Shown: in pieces, positions 51,894-61,088 of the stretch | How positions within the stretch are numbered: the first letter of the stretch is position 1 | Layout of the letters: every line of letters starts with the position of its first letter | From: Cymbomonas tetramitiformis | Lineage: Eukaryota; Chlorophyta; Pyramimonadophyceae; Pyramimonadales; Pyramimonadaceae | NCBI GenBank assembly: GCA_001247695.2 | Contig: LGRX02027640.1 | Span: 1-64,000, forward strand | Length of the DNA stretch: 64,000 nt | Direction of reading: 5' to 3' | Position numbers and translations under genes: made by a program | The notes under the pieces: generated by a model | Told to the model about the DNA's origin: nothing | Seen by the model: only the letters and a program-made list of their open reading frames with translations | Database searches by the model: none

Positions 51894-52104
51894 CTGTCTG
51901 GTATTTTCTCCAAGTATTTTCAGACGTGTTCCCAAAGTGACCAAAAACCGTTCGATTGCCAATCGAACGGTTTTTGGTCACTTTGGGAGTGAGATCGTGA
52001 GTTTAGGCTTGGTGACAACACGCGAGACAACACTGGCGATCGAACGGTTTTTGGTCACTTTGGTAACACGTCTGAAAATACTTAGAGAAAATACTTACTG
52101 TCTG
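51894..52104. repeat. MITE with ~55-bp terminal inverted repeats
   Basis: Arms GTATTTTCTCCAAGTATTTT / CAGACGTGTTCCCAAAGTGA and CCAAAAACCGTTCGAT match the inverted sequence near 52037-52097. CTGTCTG flanks both sides (51894-51900 and 52098-52104), a possible 7-bp target-site duplication. Confidence 0.75.
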
Positions 52105-52375
52105 ATTTGTTAAATATGCAATTTTAACTAAAGGCGGACGGCTTTCTCTCCGGGAGTGTGCCCCTGTCCAGCGAAATAAAGATCTCTAAGATTGTATACT
52201 AATCTGAGTAATCTTTTGCTTCAAAATATTATCACATATTCCTACTTAGTATGATGTGGGTACCCGTTTCGCAAAGAAGATGAAAACCCATAGCGCAACT
52301 ATTGCGGGTTTCAAATTCCTTAAATTCCACCCGCTTCCGCCAAATGAACGCGTCATCCCACAACGAGATGTGTGG

Positions 52376-52575
52376 TTGACCGTTCAGTTTGTGCAATTTG
52401 TTTAGGGAAAACAACGCATACGAAATACTATTTTTGCTAACGCTTCCCTCATCCGTTGCCCAGGCTCTCTTGCAAACGAGCGCGCGAATGAGGGAAGAAA
52501 CGCCTAGCGGAAACGTGGACGCGGTTGACATCCGCGTTTCCGCTAGAGGTGAAATTGCACTGCCAAACGGTCAGT
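52376..52575. repeat. Second small inverted-repeat element
   Basis: TTGACCGTTCAGTTTGTGCAATTT at 52377 pairs with the complement near 52550-52575 (TTGCACTGCCAAACGGTCA). An inner hairpin TAGCGGAAACG...CGTTTCCGCTA lies at 52505-52547, with GCTTCCCTCAT...ATGAGGGAAG around it. Confidence 0.55.
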
Positions 52576-52799
52576 ATGTGTTTATTATGCTTATATGATA
52601 TGCGTGATATGTTCATGCTGTGCAGGATGCGTCCCTGTTGGGCGTGAGTCGAGTTGGCTGGCTCGAATCACGCCCATGATTACCCCCCTCACAAGAACCG
52701 TCAAGCATCCTAGATTCCGAACGGATCTTGCTTCCAACCCTTTCTAATTTGAGCAGAATTGCCTGCACACTCGGTATCGTGGTCAGGAACTCGCGTAGA

Positions 52800-52945
52800 A
52801 TTACGTATCCGGTTCACTGAAAGCCCCATATCTGGTTCAACGAAAGCCACGTATCTGGTTCAACGAAAGCCCTGTATCTAGTTCAATGAAAGCCCCGTAC
52901 CTGGTTCAACGAAAGCCCCGTATCTGGTTCAATGAAAGCCCCGTA
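52800..52945. repeat. 25-bp minisatellite, six units
   Basis: Units of TATCTGGTTCAACGAAAGCC followed by CCG, with single-base variants (ACTGAAAG, AATGAAAG, TAGTTC, CCTGG). Confidence 0.85.
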
Positions 52946-53055
52946 ATCTTGCTTGCGCAAACAAAGTTGTTCCTAACACTTATTATGTAGTCAACTGTAC
53001 AAGGGAACCGTGGAAAGCAAGGGCAACGCACCTTTCATTTTTGATGGAGAATCTT

Positions 53056-53571
53056 TTACCCTGTCCTCTTTCTTGAATAGAGGACAATAAAATGCATACC
53101 ATCAGTGTGTTCAACAGTACAACGATACCCGCCGTTGTCGCAAGAAAGGCACACCCTGCCGTACTTTTTCGGAGGCTTCCTCATGTTTGCAATAACCAAG
53201 TGAACCGAGGTGGGGTGGGGGCAAAATAATTCAAACGGTGATATTAGACGCATGTGCATGTGTCACAAACATATTCTCCAAAAACAGATCGAAATTTCTA
53301 TTCCCCATTTTGCACTTATCTATTCCTCGATAACCTTTTTTCCATTCTGGCACTCGTTCGGATACAGCGAGGGCGGGTGCGCGTTACAACTGTGGTGATA
53401 AAAATTGCTACACAGTTTGCACCTCAAGGCGGCTAACCAGGGATTCTTGCAGGCGCTACAAGGTCCGGCCTTTCCTTGCTTGGCCATTGCTTTCAGCCCG
53501 TGGTGCGCGATACTTTCTTTTCGAGTGCTCGACATGTCACTTTTAAAGAGAGATCTGCAAGCCTTGGACAT
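53056..53571 (-). pseudogene. Cysteine-rich transposase-tail-like remnants
   Basis: Two short minus-strand frames: 53571-53320 ends in PCSACKNPWL, LRCKLCSNFYHHSCNAHPPS and then a stop, and 53184-53056 reads MRKPPKKYGRVCLSCDNGGY with RCTVEHTDGMHF. The CxxC/FYHHSC pattern resembles C-terminal zinc tails of DNA transposases. Neither has an upstream catalytic domain. They lie at the right inverted arm of the 3.2-kb region. Confidence 0.3.
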
Positions 53572-53597
53572 GTATGTCGTGCCTATAAGTTTAGCAT

Positions 53598-53672
53598 AAA
53601 GCAGTTAACATTTAGCGGGTCCATCGACATCGTGAAGTCGACGGACCCGCTAAACTGCTTTGTGTGAGGATC
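53598..53672. repeat. Hairpin
   Basis: AAAGCAGTT..TTTAGCGGGTCC is followed after a short GACATCGTGAAGTC loop by GGACCCGCTAAACTGCTTT. The stem is nearly perfect. Confidence 0.75.
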
Positions 53673-53719
53673 ATGGGCTCTTGTGTGTCGATCGGGGTGA
53701 AAATCCATTCGCTCCTGAA

Positions 53720-54175
53720 CAACTGTGCGCGTTCGTCGATTATATCGGATCCTATAAGATCGACGCACTTCCAAAAACAATAGGTGTTTATGTCTGATAT
53801 CGGACTTTCATAAAATGTGCGCATGCGTCGATCTGATCGGGTGATAAAAGATCGACGCACCCAAACAAATTCTTGCACTGGAATCCCAAACGAATAAGGC
53901 CACGTACGCTCATGCACATTTGTGCGGATTCGTCGATTAATCAGAATAATAGATCATCGACGCACGCGCACAAATGATTCGGGTATTGTTGTCGGTTGAG
54001 GACTTATGAAGTTCGTACGCTTTGCGCATGCGTCGATTAGATCGGGTGGCGGAAGATCGACGCACCCGAAACAATTGCCTCACTATAATCCCCGATGAAT
54101 CGTGCCACACACGCACATGCACATCTGTGCGCGTGCGTCGATTAATCTAAATGTTGGATGATCAATGCACGCGCT
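53720..54175. repeat. Array of five palindromic hairpins, ~102-bp period
   Basis: Each unit is an imperfect palindrome TGCGTCGAT...ATCGACGCAC (centres near 53745, 53840, 53942, 54045, 54150); spacers alternate in type, so the larger period is ~205 bp. The array ends ~105 bp before the ATG of the acidic-protein gene. Confidence 0.75.
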
Positions 54176-54280
54176 CAACCGTTGGACCATCCGGTGTCGC
54201 CTGTGGGCATGCTCATAATTGCTATGTTATTCACACCCTAGCTAACTTAGGGAAGTTCAAATATTCTGAAAGTAAGCAAC

Positions 54281-55445
54281 ATGGCACCGCGTAAGGCGCT
54301 TGAGGAAATTTTGCCATACCTTATTGCGATAGGAACCTTAGCGGAATGTATTCCTCAGGATAAATGGCCGCTTCCACCAGAATGCAACGCTGAAGTTGTG
54401 CCAGGGAACACTAGCCATGCCAAACTATTCGATTGGCATATTGTATTTACGCGTACTGGAGCAGTGAAATGGCAATGGGCTCGGAAGGGGACTCCCGAGC
54501 CATTGACTTCGTACTATGGGGAGCGAAAGCCTGGACTGGATTATAGCTGGCAGCATATTATCGTCCACCCTTCGGATGCTCTACGCCGCTGGGAGCGTAA
54601 TAGGGGCGGCGGCTGGTTTCTGGAAGACGCCACTCAGTTGAAGGCGCCGGTAGCGCCATTCTCATTACCGATCAGCAGCATTGGGCGCGGGAATCCGACG
54701 ATTGTGATTGACGATGACGAATATCGTGGAATTCCCTACACGGGGCGTAAGCCTGTACACTCAGAGCCTACAGACAGTGACGATTCGGTTACAGGCGCTG
54801 TGTCCTGGAGTAAAGAGAAGTTACCGGATTCTGATGACAATGATGACGCGGGTGTCACTAACAGTAAGGAGAAGCTACCAGGTTCGGATGACAACGATGA
54901 CGCGGGTGTCACATATGACATGGACACTGCCAGTCCGAAATGGGAGCCAACCTCGCCCGAATATGATGACACCGAGGATGACGTCAGCGAGTTCGATGAC
55001 TTGGTAGCTGACGATGCTGAAGAACAAGCTGAAGCTCGAAGGTTGAAGAGACTGGGACTGCAATTGATCATGGATGAGAAGGGTGAACTTATCTGGGTGC
55101 CAAACAAAGGGCACTTCCCCGACCTCACCTGTTCAGCCAGAGGATCCGCCTATCACCGAGCAGGAGTCTGAGGCCATATCTGAGGATGCCCCAGCCTCTG
55201 TGGTGGAGACTGTTCATGCACCACCGAAGAAACCTTATGGGTCAGATACTGGATTGACTTCAATGGGTGAGAATAAGGCTGGGGTGTCTGAAGAGACGAA
55301 GAGGCAACCTAGGAAATATCCGAGATGTTGGACACATGAGTATATAACTCAATTGAAGTATTCCATAAGAAGTGACAGTGATGAAGAAGAAGTGCTTGAC
55401 GTGGCTCCTCGTAGGAAGAAAGCAAAGATCAGCAAGGGACAATGA
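54281..55445 (+). CDS. Acidic repeat protein, frameshifted, shares 282 bp with gypsy 3' end
   Basis: ATG at 54281 (MAPRKALEEILPYLIAIGTL); 296 codons in the first frame, then the sequence moves to a second frame at or near the C4 run 55117-55120 and ends at 55445 with a basic tail (RRKKAKISKGQ), ~385 residues in all. Residues ~38-131 are the 282-bp shared segment (LFDWHIVFTRTGAVKWQW, RWERNRGGGWFLEDA). After this come two tandem copies of SKEKLP.SDDNDDAGVT, then acidic segments and PPKKPYGSD. Low-complexity acid and a Lys/Arg tail suggest a nuclear protein; no domain recognised. The frameshift could be a homopolymer error. The hairpin array just upstream may act in its promoter or be unrelated. 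Confidence 0.5.
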
Positions 55446-55517
55446 AATCAACTGTCTTGATTAGGATTGTCCAAATGCAGATTCTCTGATTAGGATTTGT
55501 ATAGGTGGCAGATGATG

Positions 55518-55793
55518 ATATCAAGGTAAGGTTTGCGCGGAGTCCAAAAATGCAAAAACTTTTCAAAAATCTTTTATTTAATAAATAGGTTGCCCAGAGC
55601 ACCCTGTACATATTGCGCACTTCAGGTATCAAATTGATCACGTCAATGAAAAGTTATGGTCGATACCGCTCGGTCACCCCCCATACTTAACCATACTTAA
55701 GCGCAAACTTAAATCGCTCGTATCTCAAAATCTAGATTTTGAAAAGTTTTTGCATTTTTGGACTCCGCGCAAACCTTACCTTGATATGCCAGC
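55518..55793. repeat. MITE with ~55-bp inverted repeats
   Basis: TATCAAGGTAAGGTTTGCGC..GGAGTCCAAAAATGCAAAAA at 55519 pairs with the inverse near 55738-55793 (TTTTTGCATTTTTGGACTCC..GCGCAAACCTTACCTTGATA). The interior has CTTAAGC-type repeats like those at 9.7 kb. It lies just 3' of the acidic-protein gene. Confidence 0.8.
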
Positions 55794-56004
55794 CGACATG
55801 GGACAGATCGATTAGAGATATGAACTGCGCGACTTGAAAGTATAAGACTTGAATATTGCCCATTTGGAGGCTGTTCTAACTTGAAGTAACTATTTGGAGG
55901 AGCTGTTGCTCAACCTTTTAATTTACTGGTCAATCTTTCCTGCCATAAAGATATTGCAATTGCTTGAATTGTAGCCTTGTTCAGAAGTCGCAGAGCTGGA
56001 GGGC

Positions 56005-58810
56005 ATGCTTACGCATGTCACAAAGATATGGACGAGCACTAGCACACGCGAGGGCGGAACGGCTGATCAGGAAAAAGCGCAAACTGGTAGAGCTGCTGCT
56101 GGCAAAGGAAGCTTGGATCGCTTACATAGAGGAAATAGGCAGCACTGGTTGGGCCCTCTTGACAATCTCTTCTCGCGTCACCCCGAAAAGATTGCACCTA
56201 CTTTGAGCGAGTTCGTGTCCAAGCAGTCCCCGGATGTTCAGCGCGATGTTGTTCAAGAACTGTGCGGCACAAATGCCGGGTTTGGTATGCTATTGATAGA
56301 AAATGTAAAGGAGGGATTCACCTGGTTAGCGCGTAGCGCCTCCAAGCTTCACGTGAATATGTGCATGGCCACTGCTGCAATGATCTGCGGGGAGAATTTT
56401 CGCACGCACGGATTTTCTGTGACTTCCTCTGCGGAGCTGCTAGGAGTACACCGGCGTGTTGTGGAGAGTGCTTTACGAGGGCGCGAGGCCTTAAGTAATG
56501 GTTGTACGGTGGGCCTTCAACCTGATGAGAACTCGGTACCCGATCTGGTGCGTGGGACGCGGAACACTTCTGAAAGCAAGGAACAGGTGCAGAATCTGGT
56601 TCGCGAGTACTGGCTCTCAAACACGAGGGTCAGTCCTTGCAAAAAGGACGTCGTCCTTGCGCGCGACTCTGCTGGAAAGCTTCTGCAGCCTAATCAGTTC
56701 GTCTCCAAGCAATGGTTGGAATCTTCACAAGTTTCTCTGTTTATGCGGTTCCAAGCAAGACACCCGGAAATTAAAATGAAGCAGCGAACATTCGAGGGTC
56801 TCAAGCCCAAGAATGTGGTACGTCTTCGCAGGCAGGACAACATAACTTGCACGTGCAGGTACCACGAAGACTTTCGGATGGTGCTTGGGGGCTTCAATCG
56901 GACAAGGGAGACCTTGCATTCTGGCTGTGCATGCAAGGAGGAGTGCTGTCCGCGCATTCCTTGGAGCACCGACTCTACAAGGAAGGTCATAGAGGGGACC
57001 GAAGAGGTTTGCGACATTGTTAAGGTGGGAACGTCAACGAGCCAGTTCGCCGAGAGTTTGCTTTGTCCCCGACCGGGAGACTCGCATAGGATTGAATGCC
57101 TGAAGGGGGAGTGTCCGGATTGCGGGGGTCTTGCTAATTTGCAATTGTGTGCAACGGAACTCACGTCTCAACGGCTTGTGGAATGGAAGTGTTATGAAAA
57201 CCTAGCAACCGGTCACGTTACCGACGATGGGGAAGCGGTTAAGCGGTTGCAATTTGTGCACAAGAGAACTCCAGTAGGGGAACTGGTGTACAAGTTACAA
57301 CAACTATTACTTGGGCACGAACCTGGGAAGTCCAAGAACTGCGAATGCCGAGGGAGTTTTGTGCACAACACCGCGGTTGAAGGGAACCCGGGAACATGGG
57401 CGATTCGTGAACTTGATGGTTCCGGAACGTGCCCCTTCCTTCGCCCTTATGCCTACCATACTTTCATGGCGCTGCACCAACACCGGCACTATCGACAGTG
57501 TGTGGATAATCTACCGTTGGGGCATTGCTGTGTTGTCTTTGACTTTTCGGAGAATCACAAGTTGACCATTCCCCGCGCGGCACAAAGTATGCATTGGGTG
57601 CTAAAGCAGGCAACCATTTTGGTGTGTGTGCTATGGCGACACGCATCCTTGGAGGTTGATGGAGTGGAGAGCACCTCCGAAAATCCGGTGATAATCAAGG
57701 ACTGTCTTTACTTTTTGAGCGATGACCGTGCGTGTGCACGACCACCACTTTGTTCGGTACATGCGGAAAACGATTATCGAGGACTACTTTGTGGGCCGGG
57801 GTTTGGCGAAACCGGTGTTCTTGCACGAGTGGGTTGATGGTAGTGGGTGCCAAAATAAGTGTGCGGCGGGTTTCGCGGATGTTGGGAAGAGTAAGGCGGA
57901 GTGGTACTTGGGTGTCCCTTGTCAAAGGAACTTTTTTGAGACGGCACACGCAAAAGGGGAACAAGATGCGGCGGGTGCACATGTGAAACACGCGGCGGCC
58001 ACGGCCGTGATATCGGAGGGGGACGAGTTCTATGCAAACATAAATTGCGCGGGGGATTTGCACCGGTTCTGTGTTGCACGACTTTCCCGTCCGGCACCCA
58101 CTACTTATATGAAGAGCAAGGTCACTTTCAATGCGCGGCACTTCTATCTTGTACCCGAAAGTCCCCTACACGAGGAGCCCGGGGGAATGCGCGCGGTTGA
58201 CCGGACGGGTGAAGCGTATCAGTCGGTTGACGGCACGCTGCGTATGCACAGCGTTCGCGCGGGGGTTGGTGAAGGGCGCCTCCTATTTCGGGACCGCTCT
58301 TGCGATTGCGCCCATTGCTATGCTCAATGCACACACCCGGTGCCGGACTCCTCCCGGTGCTTGGAGAAAGCTCATGTCGACTCTTGGAGGGAGGTGGAGT
58401 TGCGTGCGGCGTCGGGAGCGGAAGCGAGACAAGTGCGCATGATGGTGGAGCGGTATGCGACGGAGGTGAGTTTGGAGGTGCGGCGGGGAAGCGTTTTTGC
58501 GGTGCGGGTCGAAGGGGACGCCGCACATTCCTACTACTTGGTCAAGGCCTTGGCCTCAAGCATGCAAGTAGATTGTGAAATGCAAGAGGATGACTATGGT
58601 GTCACACACGGTCCTGGCTCCTGGGTGATCTCCGGTCGATACTTTGAATGGAAGGATGAGGGGGGACGGGACGCATACGTTTTGGACACCTCCAAGAAAT
58701 GCCTCATTCCATGCGAGGCGGTGATAGCGACGGAGGTGCCCTTAATTCGGCAGGGTGCTGAATATTTCATATCGGATCGGACCCATCAGCGCCTGTTAGC
58801 GTTGGTATAG
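56005..58810 (+). pseudogene. DDE transposase, frame broken once
   Basis: Frame 1 runs 56005-57837 and frame 2 57722-58810. They join at 57728-57735, where CGTGCGTGTG contains a 4-bp duplication (or equivalent indel); the frame switch gives SDDR-VHDHHFVRYMRK. Frame 1 has a helical N-terminal domain, Cys clusters (CACKEECCPRIPW, CPDCGG, CECRG), then the catalytic start CVVFDFSENHKLTIP. Frame 2 carries HEWVDGSGCQNK and HAKGEQDAAGAHVKHA, which is the order D - DG - HGKG..DaaGG of a widespread algal/invertebrate DDE group. A late Cys-rich segment (CDCAHCYAQC) follows. Without the indel the protein would be ~930 residues. Terminal inverted repeats were not found. Confidence 0.65.
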
Positions 58811-59619
58811 ATATGGAAGTGATATAGACAAGATGTCCCCCTTATCGTTTGTATTATTGATATGTAGCAATAACCTCGGATTTGATTCAAACAATGTTTT
58901 GTATGTACCTTCATATGACATGAATTATTACACTCGCTTTCCCGAGTGCGCATATGCATTCTTGCACCTCTTTATCTCTTCAAGAGATCATAACCCACTC
59001 GGTTATTTCCATGTTGGAGAAATGTATATGATTCTTTGTAGAATTTGCATTATCATATTTGTATGGAATCCATATGCACATATAGCGATTTCATACATCC
59101 CCGACGCGGTTCACATTCGGAACATTCGGAGAACGTCCCGATACCTTTAGACTACCTCTAATGCTCACCCAAGTGCCCGAAATCTCAAAGTTGAAAAAAT
59201 AGTCAATTTGGAAATTAACGTTCTCAATGAGAATAACAAAAACGAATCGGTTTTCATAAATTATTGTCTACTTCACATTTAACGCGCATACGAAAGATTC
59301 GGAGAGACGTTTCCACCTCGGGTGGGCACCCAACTGCCCGAAATCTCAGAGTTGAAAAAATAGTCAATTTGGAATATGATATTGTCATACGAAATATGAA
59401 AAAATAAGTCATTATATATTCTTAAACCCTCTTTAGAAAAATTATGCGCCTCTGCATACTTAAGCTTACCAACTAATTTTGCAACCCATCATGATGGGGT
59501 AAGTATAATTAAGAATAATATCTGATATTTTCATATATGCGTATTATTAGTTAAGTCGTTTCTGAATTTTGAGTATAAATCTGTAGATTGATTCTGAATA
59601 TAATTATTTCGTGACGCAG
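58811..59619. repeat. AT-rich region with a 39-bp direct repeat
   Basis: GCCCGAAATCTCAAAGTTGA followed by AAAAATAGTCAATTTGGAA occurs at 59177-59215 and 59336-59374 with one mismatch. No gene is supported. Confidence 0.75.
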
Positions 59620-60622
59620 GTACACGAATAAAGACTCGAACGAGTCTCATTTCAGATTTTACAGCAAGGGAATATCTCTGGTGGCTTTGTTTGCTTCTTG
59701 GGCAAAATATAAATCGACGAGGAAGGATCGAAACCGTGAGAAGGTGAAGATTACTAAAAATGGATTTTTCCAAATGATCGATGCCTTTTATGACACTAAA
59801 TTAAGACCTCTTCCACTCGGAATGCCACGAATATTACAGTACATGATCGAGAGTGGTTTATACGTTCCAGCGAATAATTGGGTAACGCCGACTGGTGACC
59901 GTGGGATGCATGCTATGAAGGCCATGGCTTATCGACGCCTGTTTGAACATAACCATGGAGATCTCGCGCGGATCACCGACGTTATATTAGTCTTCTTCAA
60001 CACCGATGCAGCCTACGATGAACGTTACCAAGGCGATGACACGACGACAAGCGATTCTTCGGCGGAAGCCCCGACGCCATGAGGATCAGATGACGATGAC
60101 GATGACGATGGCTCATCATCCGACCACAGTCGTGTCGAGAAGCGTCGTATTCGTCGACATGTTGATAGACGAGTTCCGAATAAAAGGAAACGGGGGAGGC
60201 GAGCGACCACCGAAAAGACCAATCGTCGTCGTGAAGCTAGGCGAGCTCGTCGTGCCCGAGCTGGCCCGATACACGATGACGATCACTCCATTCGTCGTTG
60301 GGAGACTCCGAACGACAATATGGACGGTGTGTCATTTTCCGAGGCTGTGCGAATGGCCACAGAGACCCAAGTCGAGTATACTCGATTTACGGGTGTCCCG
60401 CCTCGTCGGATTTCAGACAACGGTCCCGATGAAGATGACGAAGGCAACTCGACCAGAACTTTTGGCACAGAAAATGAGACACGTGGCAACGATCCCGATC
60501 ATGGAGACGGTAAGTGTTGTGTTCCCGGTTGTGGGATGCCAGTGGATATAGCATGTGACAAGTGTCAAGAATTCGTTTGTTTCAGCCATACCGCTTACGA
60601 GTGTTGCCAACCGATAGATTAA
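59620..60622 (+). CDS. Unknown protein with one in-frame TGA
   Basis: Open from about 59615, likely an exon after the acceptor GTGACGCAG (59611-59619), to a TGA at 60080-60082; the same frame then stays open to TAA at 60620-60622. The first part reads KDRNREKVKITKNGFFQMID and GLYVPANNWVTPTGDRGMHA; the second has an Asp run, a long Arg-rich region and a C-terminal Cys/His cluster (KCCVPGCGMPVDIACDKC, CFSHTAYECC). The single TGA separates two parts that look like one protein. It may be a nonsense mutation, a readthrough site or an intron boundary. Family not recognised; the Cys-rich tail resembles those of DNA transposases. Confidence 0.4.
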
Positions 60623-61088
60623 GGCAGAGCCGCGGCCTTTGCCCTCGATTTTTGTGAACTAGCTCTAGTTTATTGGATTTGGATTTCGAGTCACAGCCCA
60701 CGTAAGGCGAACTGACAGTTCTGGGTTTATATCGAGTTTGTTCACAGTACCGTATTTGATTTTTAGTAAATATTTTTTATGATTTTAGCTTTGAATATAA
60801 ATTTTGAAAGATTCAGACGTTGCACAGACGCATAAGCAGTGTCACTCTGCTCGTGTGTCACAGGAAATGACTGTAAATGACGTACCACGCGGTACGCGTA
60901 CAGTACGCGGCCGCTTCGCGGCCTTCGTTATTGTATTAAATTAAGTTTCATGGACATAAGAAAATGTCTTTTACAATTTAATAATCATTAATAGAGGATC
61001 ACACCAAATTTACATAAACAAGGACCCCCAACACGCCTCTATCAGTAGACTGCACAAAGATTGCCTCACATTTTACACACCTCGTGTC
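60623..61088. other. Spacer before the LINE-like ORF
   Basis: 466 bp, no gene. A palindromic GC-rich patch lies near 60896-60928 (CGCGGTACGCG, GCGGCCGCTTCGCGGCC). The frame of the LINE-like ORF opens at 60960 after a TAA. Confidence 0.5.

Larger units (their letters stand above)
50146..53327. mobile_element. 3.2-kb region bounded by a 50-bp inverted repeat
   Basis: 50146-50195 and 53278-53327 are inverted copies (arms AGGAATAGA.AAGTGCAAAA, then GGGGAATAGAAATTTCGATC) with one or two mismatches. The region between holds foldback repeats and no transposase of recognisable size, so it may be a non-autonomous element or a nested insertion site. Confidence 0.5.

Noticed and set aside
54394..54675. 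A solo LTR at 54.4 kb
   Set aside because: It sits inside an open, protein-like frame and lacks the expected second half; described as a shared segment instead.
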